Part shown: in pieces, positions 1-9,210 of the stretch
Layout: each line of letters begins with the position of its first letter
How positions within the stretch are numbered: the first letter of the stretch is position 1
Origin: Microbulbifer sp. GL-2
GTDB taxonomy: Bacteria; Pseudomonadota; Gammaproteobacteria; Pseudomonadales; Cellvibrionaceae
Direction of reading: 5' to 3'
Assembly: GCF_007183175.1 (NCBI RefSeq)
Contig: NZ_AP019807.1
Span: 3,034,001 to 3,098,000 of the forward strand
Length of the DNA: 64,000 nucleotides
Position numbers and translations under genes: made by a program
The notes under the pieces: generated by a model
Told to the model about the DNA's origin: nothing
Seen by the model: the letters and a program-made list of their open reading frames with translations, nothing else
The model's database searches: none

Positions 1-351
1 TTGGTGCTGGATGGTCCTGTAGCGAATGATGACTACAGTGGCGGTCTGAAGATGACGGTCAATGGAGTGTCCACTCTGGATGAGTTACGTCAGAGCAGTG
101 TGACTGGTGTACGTCTTCAAGTAATCAGTGGCACCGCGACGCCGGGACTGGCCAAGCGCTTGGCCGCATGCCTGCAGCCCTATACTGGCGGTCAGTGCAG
201 GGTCAACCTGGAAGTGTTGCGCCACGATGCGCGAGGTCTCTACCGCCTTCCACCCGAGTGGAATGTGGAGCCGAATGATCAGATGGTCCAGTCCCTGAAG
301 GAGTTACTGGGACGTGAGCAGGTGGCACTTCAATACGCCGAACGGCGTTAA
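1..351 (+). CDS. dnaE: DNA polymerase III alpha subunit, C-terminal end (partial)
   Basis: The reading frame is open from the first base and ends at TAA 349-351, so only the last 116 residues are present. DnaE is the catalytic alpha subunit of the replicative polymerase; this part is the C-terminal region after the OB fold, which contacts single-stranded DNA and the tau subunit. The residues end in a typical DnaE tail (LKELLGREQVALQYAERR). The identification also rests on context, because accA follows directly, as in E. coli and Pseudomonas. The true start lies outside the window; the leading TTG is simply where the window begins. Confidence 0.8.
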   Translation: MVLDGPVANDDYSGGLKMTVNGVSTLDELRQSSVTGVRLQVISGTATPGLAKRLAACLQPYTGGQCRVNLEVLRHDARGLYRLPPEWNVEPNDQMVQSLKELLGREQVALQYAERR

Positions 352-444
352 AGTCCACCATACTCGACTGGTTGGTTCTGTACAGTTAAGCTATGCCGCT
401 GTGAATGCCCAGTGGCGTTGAAAAGAGTTAAAGGCGCAGATTTC

Positions 445-1401
445 ATGAATTTCAACTTTCTCGAGTTTGAGCAGCCAATTGCAGAGCTGGAAAGCAAAAT
501 CAAAGAGTTGCAGCTGGTTGGCGACGACAACGAACTGAACATTGCCGATGAGGTAACCCGGCTGCGGGAAAAGAGCAAAAACCTGACTGAGTCCATTTAC
601 TCCGACTTGACTCCCTGGCAGGTTGTCCAGGTGGCGCGACACCCACAGCGTCCTTATTCCAAGGACTATATCGAACGTCTGTTTACCGATTGGGATGAGC
701 TGCATGGTGACCGCCACTTTGGTGATGACAAAGCTATTATTGCCGGCATTGCCCGCCTCAATGGCAAGCCGGTGGCAGTAATCGGTGAGGAGAAGGGGCG
801 CACTGTCAATGAAAAGGTGGCGCGCAATTTTGGTATGCCCAAGCCTGAAGGCTATCGCAAAGCTCTGCGTATCATGGAGATGGCCGAGCGTTTCAAGATG
901 CCGGTACTCACCCTGATTGACACCCCGGGAGCTTACCCTGGTATCGATAGTGAAGAGCGCGGTATCAGTGAGGCTATCGCCCAGAATCTGGCTGTGATGT
1001 CTCGCCTGCGCACACCGATTATTTGCACCGTGATTGGAGAGGGCTCGTCTGGTGGCGCTTTGGCTATCGGTGTCGGCGATCAGCTGAATATGTTGCAATA
1101 TTCCACTTACTTTGTGATCTCCCCGGAAGGCTGTGCCAATATCATCTGGAAAACCGTGGACAAGGCACCGCTGGCCGCTGAGGCTATGGGAGTGACCTCC
1201 AGCGTGTTGGAAGAGCTGGGCATTGTGGATGAAACTATTGCAGAACCTCTTGGTGGCGCACACCGGGATCCGGATACCATGGCTGCTCGCTTGCGAGAGC
1301 GCCTCAGTGAACAGCTGGATCAACTGAGTGGTATTCCCATCGATGAGTTGCTGGAAAAACGCTACCAGCGCCTGATGAGCTACGGCAATATCGTTTCTTA
1401 A
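445..1401 (+). CDS. accA: Acetyl-CoA carboxylase carboxyltransferase subunit alpha
   Basis: AccA forms the alpha2beta2 carboxyltransferase with AccD and moves the carboxyl group from biotin to acetyl-CoA, giving malonyl-CoA for fatty-acid synthesis in the cytoplasm. The 318-residue product matches the usual length of about 319. It starts MNFNFLEFEQPIAELE, which is the family's standard N-terminus, so I place the start at ATG 445 rather than the upstream in-frame GTG 412. The crotonase-fold core shows TLIDTPGAYPG and the glycine-rich GEGSSGGALAIG. It lies 93 bases after dnaE. In related genomes tilS follows next; here a large polysaccharide island intervenes. Confidence 0.97.
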   Translation: MNFNFLEFEQPIAELESKIKELQLVGDDNELNIADEVTRLREKSKNLTESIYSDLTPWQVVQVARHPQRPYSKDYIERLFTDWDELHGDRHFGDDKAIIAGIARLNGKPVAVIGEEKGRTVNEKVARNFGMPKPEGYRKALRIMEMAERFKMPVLTLIDTPGAYPGIDSEERGISEAIAQNLAVMSRLRTPIICTVIGEGSSGGALAIGVGDQLNMLQYSTYFVISPEGCANIIWKTVDKAPLAAEAMGVTSSVLEELGIVDETIAEPLGGAHRDPDTMAARLRERLSEQLDQLSGIPIDELLEKRYQRLMSYGNIVS

Positions 1402-2054
1402 TCGTTATTTAAAATCTAATCCGGCTGGAGTCATTGATCCCAATGTGATTCGGCCGGAAAGATCAATACCAACTGTATAATAGTACTCCTCCTTTTTTTA
1501 TTGCTCGTTATTAAACGGCCCCTCCGCTGCTTTGTTATTTTGTATATTTACTCTATATGAAGCCTTTTTTTGGAAAAGTCTGAATAGTATAGATACGAAA
1601 TTATAAGACGATTCTACTGCGGGTAATTTTGAAAAGTGCCTTTTTATACAGAGTATTTGTCTAGTTGTTAAATCCTGCCTCTTGGTACTTTTATGGCTGG
1701 AAATCTATTTTTGGATTAATGTTTGTCTGTGAGCTTTTCATTTTGGCAGCAGACTGGAATCCCACTCCAAAACGTGTGATTAAATAAATTTAGCTGCATG
1801 ATTTTGTGAAAATAAAATAAATCTCCCTATGGTTTCATCCTTGTTGCCCCGGTTTTAATCCGCAATATCCCATTTTACCACTCTGTCCAATGGAACGTGA
1901 GCCAGACACAGGCAAACTAATGGTGGGTTGATAGAGACACATCAATCGTTGCAATTTCCCAATGAGTCTGTAATCCCCGGGGTTGCAGCGAAAGGTTTGG
2001 TTGAGCCTGAACTCCCAAACAAGCCATAGAAAATCAATAACTGGGTAGCTAATA
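1402..2054. other. AT-rich intergenic region upstream of the TonB receptor
   Basis: This 653-base stretch has no credible coding sequence on either strand. It marks the left junction of the polysaccharide island, between accA and the TonB receptor. I see a short inverted repeat, TTGAT (1928-1932) and ATCAA (1941-1945), about 110 bases before the receptor start. It could form a leader hairpin or be a regulator site, but nothing proves either. No tRNA, integrase or clear direct repeat marks the junction. Confidence 0.4.
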
Positions 2055-5000
2055 ATGAAACAAAAATTATTTTACAGAGATCGTCTGGCGCTTACGATTT
2101 CCATTGTCATTGGGGCAAGCTGCATGCAGCCGGTGGTAGCGGCAGAAAGCGAAGTTATCGAGGAGATAACAGTAACCGGCATTCGTGCCAGTATGACAAA
2201 TTCAATGGATAAAAAGCGGGATAGTGCTGGTGTTGTGGATGCCATATCCGCAGAGGATATGGGCAAGTTCCCGGATTCCAATCTTGCAGAATCTCTGCAG
2301 CGAATTACAGGGGTTTCAATTGATCGTCGCAATGGCGAGGGCAGCCAGGTGACTGTGCGTGGATTTGGCCCGGATTATAATCTGATCACGCTCAACGGCC
2401 GCCTTATGCCATCCAGCTCATTAAATCAAAATGGTGGTGGTGTAGATCAGGGGCGTGCCTTTGATATGGATAACCTGGCTGCAGAAAGTGTGAAGGCGCT
2501 GGAAGTTTACAAGACAGGACGTGCGGATATTGCCTCTGGTGGAATGGGAGCCACAATCAATATTGTTACTCAACGCCCGCTGGATGATCCAGGCTTGAAA
2601 ATGTCGCTTGGACTAAAAGCCCTGAGAGATACCACCAACGAAGTCGGTGATGACTATACACCGGAAACATCAGGGTTGTTTAGTTGGACTGATGAAGATG
2701 AGAGATTTGGGTTTTCCTTAAGTGGCTCCTATCAAAGTCGAGATAGCAGTGCCAGCGGAGCCTATGTCAACAATTGGAATACTGAGGCATACGATGGAAC
2801 TATTCCACAGTCACCCGGTGATAGTTCTGGTGAGCCAATACAAATTATTAATGAACCCGAATTAGGAGGGCTGCGGTCTTTGCCCACCGACCTCCGATAT
2901 ATTCATTCTGACCGTGAGCGTACACGAATAAATTCACAACTTACCTTGCAGTGGCGTCCCACAGATACTTTAACCGGTACTGTCGATTATACCTATGCCA
3001 AACAGGATCTTTATGAAAATCGATCAGAGTTATCTGCCTGGATGGATACCTATAAAAGTGACATCGTATTTGATGATGGATCAGTACACACGCCAGATCT
3101 GTACTGGGAGGAGCGTCGGGAGCAGAACCCAAGGGATATAGGCTTAGCCCTACAGCAGCAGAACCAAGTCAATACACTGGAATCTCTGGGGTTGAATTTG
3201 GTGTGGCAACCAAATGATCAGTTTGAGCTAGCATTCGATGTGCATAAATCTGAATCCTCCAGCTTGCCGGATGCGGATTTCGGTAACTGGATCAACATAG
3301 GCCTTGGAGCAAATGTAGTCGCTGGCCAAGGCATTGATTTTACCAAGGATGGTTTGCCAATTTTGGTTGTTGACTTCGATGATTCCGTTTATGGAAATGG
3401 CAATGGAATACTGGACAAGAGTGAAGTTGGTTCAACTGTTCGTCAAATAAATAATGACCGCTCTTATGCAGATTTCACCCAGACACGTCTTGATGGCAAC
3501 TTTATTTTCAATGAAACACACTCTATCGATTTTGGTATAGAGTCACGGGATATGGAAACACGCCTACAGTCGTCCTTTTATCAAGAATTACTTGCGGGAG
3601 GGTGGGGGGTTGCCAACCCTGGTGATGTCCCCGAAGAATATTTATCTCCAATAAATTACGCTGACCTATTTGATGGTTATAGCCAGTCTTTGGGCTCAAA
3701 CAGTGGTGATTTCTTTGCTATCGTCAGTGATGGCCAGGCGAATCCACTACTTATTGGCTATACGGGTGACGCCGCTCTTATCGGTGAGCACTTGTCAAGT
3801 GCGGTTGGCTTACCCTGGGCTGTTAATCCGGTCGATAATCTGGATCGAACCATTCGCGAGAAAATTTTTGCGGGCTATATGCAATATAATTTCTCTAATG
3901 ATTGGCGGGGGATGCCAATAAATCTAGCAATAGGGCTCCGCTACGAAAAAACTGATATAACTTCTACAGATCTGGCGAATATCCCCACAGAAGTAGTCTG
4001 GCAAAGCAACAATGATTTTCAGATTCCTGCAGGTGCTGCAGCCACTATGTATGCAGCAGAGGCTGATTATGATCATTGGCTGCCGAATGTGGACTTTGAT
4101 ATAGAAATCGTGTCTGGGTTAAAAGGACGTTTTTCCTACAGTAAAACAATAGCCCGTGCCAATTTTGATCAAATGGGGTCGGCGGCTACAGGACTAGGTG
4201 GGCCCTCACTGCCAACTCTTTTGTCCGGCTCTGTGCTCGGTACCGCGGGTTCTGGTAATCCGGGCATTTTACCATTGGAATCTGACAATATAGATCTTTC
4301 TCTGGAGTGGTATTTTGATAGCTCCAGCTACGTCTCTATAGGCTATTTCCGTAAGGATGTAGATAATTTTATTGGTTCGGCAGCGGTCGATATTAATTTA
4401 TACGGCCTTACCGATCCGACTAACGGTCCCCGTGCACTCCAGGCGATGGAGGATCTGACTGCTTTGGGAGTGCCAATCAATGATACGAATCTATTTTCCA
4501 TGGTAGCAGCGAATATTCTCGGTGTAGGATTTTATGACCATACTGCCGAGGAGTTCGAAAATTTGGTTGATGTAACCGGAAATCCTGATGATGAAGCTGC
4601 AATTTTCCGTGTATCCCAACCAATGAATACTGAAAACGCAGTTATCGATGGTTGGGAAATCGGTGCTCAACACTTCCTTGGAGAAAGTGGCTTCGGGTTA
4701 CAGGCAAACTACACCATAGTTAATGGTGATATTGAATACGATGTGAATCGGGACCCGGCAGTTGATGGTGGCGTACAATTTGCATTAACGGGGTTAAGTG
4801 ATACTGCCAATTTGTCTCTAATTTATGAAAATTATGGTTTTTCTGCCAGAATATCCTATAACTGGCGGGATGAATTCTTAACTAGCATTGAAGATGGTGG
4901 AAAGGGGCCTCGCTATATTGAGGAGTACAGTCAAGTCGATTTAAGTGTTGGCTACGATGTTAATGACAATCTCAAGCTTAGTCTTGAAGGTGTTAATCTG

Positions 5001-5102
5001 TTGGGTGAGGACCAGAGGCAGCACGGACGTACAGCGAATCAACTTTTACGCATGGAAATGCTGGGGCCACGCTACGCGTTGAGTGCTCGATATAATTTCT
5101 GA
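2055..5102 (+). CDS. TonB-dependent outer-membrane receptor, probably for oligosaccharides
   Basis: This 1015-residue protein has a signal peptide ending near VVAAES, a TonB-box-like IEEITVTG at about residues 35-42, a plug domain and a long beta-barrel ending in aromatic Phe (SARYNF), as outer-membrane barrels do. The plug features (FPDSNLAESLQRITGVSIDR, VRGFGPDYNLITLNGR) are those of the Caulobacter/Xanthomonas-type receptor family that imports carbohydrates using the proton-motive force through TonB-ExbBD. SapC and two flavin-dependent halogenases follow, then a sugar MFS transporter, which is a recurring cluster in marine Gammaproteobacteria. The actual ligand cannot be read from the sequence; beta-glucan fragments are my inference from the nearby GH16, GH5 and GH3 genes. 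Confidence 0.92.
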   Translation: MKQKLFYRDRLALTISIVIGASCMQPVVAAESEVIEEITVTGIRASMTNSMDKKRDSAGVVDAISAEDMGKFPDSNLAESLQRITGVSIDRRNGEGSQVTVRGFGPDYNLITLNGRLMPSSSLNQNGGGVDQGRAFDMDNLAAESVKALEVYKTGRADIASGGMGATINIVTQRPLDDPGLKMSLGLKALRDTTNEVGDDYTPETSGLFSWTDEDERFGFSLSGSYQSRDSSASGAYVNNWNTEAYDGTIPQSPGDSSGEPIQIINEPELGGLRSLPTDLRYIHSDRERTRINSQLTLQWRPTDTLTGTVDYTYAKQDLYENRSELSAWMDTYKSDIVFDDGSVHTPDLYWEERREQNPRDIGLALQQQNQVNTLESLGLNLVWQPNDQFELAFDVHKSESSSLPDADFGNWINIGLGANVVAGQGIDFTKDGLPILVVDFDDSVYGNGNGILDKSEVGSTVRQINNDRSYADFTQTRLDGNFIFNETHSIDFGIESRDMETRLQSSFYQELLAGGWGVANPGDVPEEYLSPINYADLFDGYSQSLGSNSGDFFAIVSDGQANPLLIGYTGDAALIGEHLSSAVGLPWAVNPVDNLDRTIREKIFAGYMQYNFSNDWRGMPINLAIGLRYEKTDITSTDLANIPTEVVWQSNNDFQIPAGAAATMYAAEADYDHWLPNVDFDIEIVSGLKGRFSYSKTIARANFDQMGSAATGLGGPSLPTLLSGSVLGTAGSGNPGILPLESDNIDLSLEWYFDSSSYVSIGYFRKDVDNFIGSAAVDINLYGLTDPTNGPRALQAMEDLTALGVPINDTNLFSMVAANILGVGFYDHTAEEFENLVDVTGNPDDEAAIFRVSQPMNTENAVIDGWEIGAQHFLGESGFGLQANYTIVNGDIEYDVNRDPAVDGGVQFALTGLSDTANLSLIYENYGFSARISYNWRDEFLTSIEDGGKGPRYIEEYSQVDLSVGYDVNDNLKLSLEGVNLLGEDQRQHGRTANQLLRMEMLGPRYALSARYNF

Positions 5103-5120
5103 GTGCAGATATAGAGGAAG

Positions 5121-5146
5121 CCTGCCAGATTTTATTGGTGGGTTTT
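5121..5146 (+). terminator. Hairpin with U-run after the TonB receptor gene
   Basis: The arms 5121-5127 (CCTGCCA) and 5136-5142 (TGGTGGG) can form a 7-bp stem, with two G-U pairs, around an 8-base loop, followed by TTTTCTTCT. It lies between the receptor stop and SapC. It may act as a partial terminator that lets receptor mRNA exceed that of the downstream genes, since no other strong promoter is obvious before SapC. Confidence 0.45.
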
Positions 5147-5235
5147 CTTCTACTCTAGAGGATGGTTGTTATTTGGAGGAATTAAAAAGCCTGTAATGGT
5201 GTTTTGTGTTAAGAAATAATAAAAATAATGAGACC

Positions 5236-5967
5236 ATGATAATGGCAAGTATAGTTGTTGTTGATAATGAAAGACATCGTGACATCCGGGTTCTTTGTCA
5301 GCCTAAATTGTGCCCTCAAGATGGTCTCGGATATATTCAAGTGTTTCCCTCAGAGTTGGATTCTGTTCACAAAGAATACCCTGTGTTTATTAAGAAAAAT
5401 CATGACACAGGAGAGTTCCTCCTGGTTGCTTTACTTTCTCTGGATCCAGATAAAAATATTAACTTGAAAAATGGAAGGTGGGATTCGAAATATATACCTA
5501 TGATGGCGCGGAGAGGACCTTTTATTATCGGGCGTTCGGGCGACTCATTGAATTTATGTGTAGATCTGGAGGATCGCCGAGTTGGTAGGGAAGGTGAACG
5601 GTTGTTCAGTCAGGATGGTGAACCTTTAGAGTTGGCTAATAAAGCTGCGCGATTGCTCTCATTTATTCATCAGGGTTATCAGGAAAATGAAAATTTTTTT
5701 AAGGTGCTTGATGCCGAATCCTTGATCGAATCACTTGCAGTCGAGTCTTTTCAAGGCGTTAGCGGATCAAGCCTTAAAGGGCTTTATTCAATAAATCCCA
5801 ATAAGTTACGTAAACTATCCGGTTGTAGTCTTGAGCGATTAAATAGTGCAGGCTTTTTACAGCGCGCCTACTTTCTTGCCAGTTCTGCAACCAATATAGG
5901 TTCACTTTTCAATAATACTAATTGTTCCGAAAAGGTATGGGTTGCCACCGAGGAAAAAATTTCATGA
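5236..5967 (+). CDS. SapC family protein
   Basis: A 243-residue soluble protein with the SapC-family N-terminal pattern (I-V-V-D-N-E-R-H-R-D-I-R-V). The family name comes from an S-layer-associated protein, but in Proteobacteria these genes sit beside TonB receptors and tryptophan-halogenase-like genes and their biochemical role is unknown. No signal peptide or membrane segment is visible. I chose ATG 5236 (ATG 5242 is also possible) because the homologous N-terminus begins about there; the longer frame opens at GTG 5206. A purine-rich GGAGGA at 5175-5180 lies too far upstream to decide. The stop overlaps the first halogenase start (ATGA), so the two are probably translationally coupled. Confidence 0.8.
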   Translation: MIMASIVVVDNERHRDIRVLCQPKLCPQDGLGYIQVFPSELDSVHKEYPVFIKKNHDTGEFLLVALLSLDPDKNINLKNGRWDSKYIPMMARRGPFIIGRSGDSLNLCVDLEDRRVGREGERLFSQDGEPLELANKAARLLSFIHQGYQENENFFKVLDAESLIESLAVESFQGVSGSSLKGLYSINPNKLRKLSGCSLERLNSAGFLQRAYFLASSATNIGSLFNNTNCSEKVWVATEEKIS

Positions 5968-7460
5968 CTTGTATAAAGCGAGTTGTAATTGCCGGTGGAG
6001 GGACTTCTGGCTGGTTGACGGCTGCAGCAATTGCCAAACTTTACGGGAAACAGGTAAAAGTTACCTTGGTAGATTGTGCGGAAATTGGGAAAATTGGTGT
6101 GGGGGAGGCTACAATCCCTCCGCTACGAAATTTTCATCGTCTCCTTGGAATTGAAGAATCGGAGTTTATGGCAGCAACCCAGGCAACGTTTAAACTGGGT
6201 ATCGAATTCAATAATTGGGCCCGTCAGGGAGATAAATATATTCACTCCTTTGGGGTCACCGGCAAAGACTGCTGGGCTTGTGACTTTCACCACTTCTGGC
6301 TGGCGGGATATAACAAGGATTTAGCCGATAGTTTTGGAGAATACAATGTTGAGCGGCAGGCCGCCATTCAGAACCGGCTCCTACCTGGAGACTCAGGAAA
6401 GCTCAACTATGCCTATCACTTGGATTCCGGACTATATGCAGAGTTTTTACGTAGTCATGCTTTGAAACATGGTGTCCGTCATATTAACGGCAAGATAGAG
6501 CATGTGGATATGAGTGTGTCGGATGGGTCTATCCAGGCCCTGATACTCAATGATGGTAGTAAGATTGATGGTGATCTTTTTATCGACTGTAGTGGCTTTC
6601 GTGCAATATTAATTGGAGAGGCTCTAAATATTAGCTATGAGCCTTATGGTCATTTTCTGCCGTGCGATTCTGCTATTGCAATTCAAACTGAATCAGCATC
6701 AGAGCTTCCTCCGTATACGGAGTCGATAGCCCATGAATTTGGATGGCAGTGGCGTATTCCTTTGCAGCATAGATTTGGTAATGGGCTGGTTTATTGCAGT
6801 CGCCATGTGTCCGATGGTTTGGCCGAAGAGCGTTTGCTTCAAAGCCTGCAAACCGATCCAGTAAGCGAACCCAGGAGGTTCCAGTACCAGACAGGTCGTC
6901 GTATCCAGGCTTGGCATAAAAACTGCGTAGCTATCGGTTTATCCAGCGGTTTCCTTGAACCTCTGGAGTCCACTTCTATACATTTGGCGATGTCGGCGAT
7001 TCTACGATTATTAAAATTTTTTCCTCGCGAAAGTATAGTTGAAGAAGCGGTATTATCCTTCAACCGGCAGACTCAGGATGAGATGGAAATGATCCGGGAT
7101 TTCATTATCTTGCATTATAAGGCTACAGAAAGAAATGATAGCGATTTTTGGCGGTATTGTGCTCGTATGGAGATCCCTGAAACTCTGGAACATCGCATAA
7201 AGTTATTTAATAGCAATGGTGGATTGTTAATTGCTAATAAGGAGCTGTTTCAGGTCGATTCCTGGGCGCAAGTAATGCTCGGTCAGCGCATATTACCCAA
7301 GGACCACCATCCTATTGTCGACCTGATGGGTGATGATGAATTAGACAGGTTTTTAAAAAGTTATAAAAATTTTGTTAGTGACAGAGTTGGTGCTTTCCCG
7401 CTGCACAAAAAAGCAATTGAAAATTATTGTCGATCTTGTGTAACCGAGGAGAGCAGTTGA
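5964..7460 (+). CDS. Flavin-dependent tryptophan halogenase-like protein 1
   Basis: A 498-residue FAD-dependent halogenase homologue. It has the N-terminal dinucleotide-binding motif GGGTSGW (residues 11-17), the GVGEATIP flavin motif at about 45-52, a lysine in TFKLG (K77) that corresponds in position to the catalytic lysine of PrnA/RebH, and an intact WxWxIP motif (W261-P266) that keeps FADH2 from reacting as a monooxygenase. So it should be able to make hypohalous acid. The start ATG 5964 overlaps the SapC stop and is preceded by GAGGAA. The substrate is unknown: it sits in a sugar-uptake cluster, not with antibiotic genes, so free tryptophan should not be assumed. A flavin reductase partner is not encoded nearby. 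Confidence 0.88.
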   Translation: MTCIKRVVIAGGGTSGWLTAAAIAKLYGKQVKVTLVDCAEIGKIGVGEATIPPLRNFHRLLGIEESEFMAATQATFKLGIEFNNWARQGDKYIHSFGVTGKDCWACDFHHFWLAGYNKDLADSFGEYNVERQAAIQNRLLPGDSGKLNYAYHLDSGLYAEFLRSHALKHGVRHINGKIEHVDMSVSDGSIQALILNDGSKIDGDLFIDCSGFRAILIGEALNISYEPYGHFLPCDSAIAIQTESASELPPYTESIAHEFGWQWRIPLQHRFGNGLVYCSRHVSDGLAEERLLQSLQTDPVSEPRRFQYQTGRRIQAWHKNCVAIGLSSGFLEPLESTSIHLAMSAILRLLKFFPRESIVEEAVLSFNRQTQDEMEMIRDFIILHYKATERNDSDFWRYCARMEIPETLEHRIKLFNSNGGLLIANKELFQVDSWAQVMLGQRILPKDHHPIVDLMGDDELDRFLKSYKNFVSDRVGAFPLHKKAIENYCRSCVTEESS

Positions 7461-9019
7461 TGGGTCGGGTAACAAAGCGGGTAGTTGTTTTGGGGGGTGG
7501 CACAGCAGGTTGGCTGACCGCAGGAGTAATTGCTGCTGAGCACTGCGCAGCTGATAAGAGTGGGTTGGATGTGGTACTGGTGGAATCACCAGATATACCC
7601 ATTATCGGTGTAGGTGAGGGCACTTGGCCGACAATGCGTAATACCCTGCGAAAAATCGGACTAAGTGAGACACAGTTGTTTCGTGAATGTGATGCTTCCT
7701 TCAAGCAGGGGGCGAAATTCTGTGGCTGGGTAAATGGTGGCGAGGATGATTTTTATTATCATCCGCTATCTGTTCCAGAGGGCTATGGAGAGATTGACTT
7801 TGCCGCTATGTGGTGTCAAGAGAATACAGCAGAAACCTTTTCCGATCGTATCAATTATCAAAGTCATCTATGTGAGCGGGGTCTGGCTCCAAAGCTAATT
7901 ACAACGCCAGAATATACTGCCATTGCAAATTATGCATATCATATTGACGCGGTTAAACTTGGAAAGATACTTGCAAGTCACTGTGTAGAGGTTCTTGGGG
8001 TAGGTCACCATCGGGTGAAAATTATCGGCGTTCGAAGCCATGAAAATGGAGACATATCATCTCTGCTTAAGGAAGGAGGTGGGGAGATTTGTGGGGATCT
8101 CTTCATTGACTGTTCCGGAATGAGTTCGCGACTGTTAGGTCAGCATTATAATATTCCTGTGATCCCCTGTGGCGATCAACTTTTTAACGATAGGGCTATC
8201 GCAACACAGGTTCCCTATATATATGAATCTGAACCTATCACTTCTCACACGATTAGCACAGCGCAAACTGCCGGATGGATCTGGGATATAGGGTTATCGT
8301 CACGTAAGGGGATTGGTCATGTTTATTCCAGCGCTCATATAAGTGATTCATCTGCTCTCGGAGAATTGCATACTTACTTAGCGCGAAACCTGAATGAGTG
8401 CGAAATAAACAGATTGAATTTCCGCAAACTAAAATTCTCCCCAGGTTACCGAGCTAAATTTTGGCATCGCAATTGCGTAGCGGTGGGGATGGCTGCAGGA
8501 TTTGTAGAGCCTCTGGAGGCCTCAGCTTTGGTTCTGGTTGAACAGGCGGCTGAGATGATCAGTGCTGATTTTCCTGCGCATAGAGCTATTATGGACATTA
8601 TAGCCGAACGATTTAACAGCAGGTTTAAATATCGCTGGTCAAGTATTATTGACTTCCTGAAATTGCACTATGCAATCACTCACCGCGAGGATACCCAATA
8701 TTGGAGGGATCATGCCTGTGTTGATACTGCCTCCACACGCTTGAGTGAGTGGTTAAAGTTGTGGGCTGTACAGCCTCCATGTAAATATGATTTTCCACAC
8801 ATCGACGAAGTTTTTGCTTCGGCAAGCTGGCAGTATATTCTATATGGTATGGGCTTTGAAACTGAGCATAGGTCAATCAAGTCGAGGTCTTATGATTCCA
8901 TTGCCTACCAGAATTATGTTTCCAGTAATAAAGAATTTGTTGAGCAGTGCATTTCCAGTTTACCCAGCAATCGTGAGCTAATTGATAAAATTAAGTATTA
9001 TGGATTTCAGCAGGTTTAA
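7460..9019 (+). CDS. Flavin-dependent tryptophan halogenase-like protein 2
   Basis: A 519-residue paralogue of the preceding gene, starting at ATG 7460, which shares one base with the previous stop (TGATG), so the genes are coupled. It keeps GGGTAGW (about 12-18), GVGEGTWP (about 50-57) and a lysine in SFKQG (K82) at the catalytic position. The tryptophan motif is altered: W273-I-W275-D-I-G278, with Gly instead of Pro. It carries the KFCGW and NYAYHID segments seen in this group. The pair may act as a heterodimer or on different substrates; that is inference. Followed by 191 bases and then the MFS transporter gene. Confidence 0.86.
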   Translation: MGRVTKRVVVLGGGTAGWLTAGVIAAEHCAADKSGLDVVLVESPDIPIIGVGEGTWPTMRNTLRKIGLSETQLFRECDASFKQGAKFCGWVNGGEDDFYYHPLSVPEGYGEIDFAAMWCQENTAETFSDRINYQSHLCERGLAPKLITTPEYTAIANYAYHIDAVKLGKILASHCVEVLGVGHHRVKIIGVRSHENGDISSLLKEGGGEICGDLFIDCSGMSSRLLGQHYNIPVIPCGDQLFNDRAIATQVPYIYESEPITSHTISTAQTAGWIWDIGLSSRKGIGHVYSSAHISDSSALGELHTYLARNLNECEINRLNFRKLKFSPGYRAKFWHRNCVAVGMAAGFVEPLEASALVLVEQAAEMISADFPAHRAIMDIIAERFNSRFKYRWSSIIDFLKLHYAITHREDTQYWRDHACVDTASTRLSEWLKLWAVQPPCKYDFPHIDEVFASASWQYILYGMGFETEHRSIKSRSYDSIAYQNYVSSNKEFVEQCISSLPSNRELIDKIKYYGFQQV

Positions 9020-9210
9020 CTCGACTTGGCCTTGGTTTTTCTTAAGATCCATACTGCCTTCATTTTGGCCCCATTTATCGAAAACTGCTGCAAAGTTCAA
9101 GTCACTCTATGATAGAAAGTGAAAAGAATAAGAGTAGTCCAATAAGGGCTGACTCCCACCGGCCCAATAAGGTACGAGTGGTTAATGCTGAAGTCTTGGG
9201 ATAAATAATT

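Noticed and set aside
391..1323. A 310-residue open frame on the minus strand
   Set aside because: It lies opposite accA, whose protein is unmistakable, and has no family features; it is a shadow frame.
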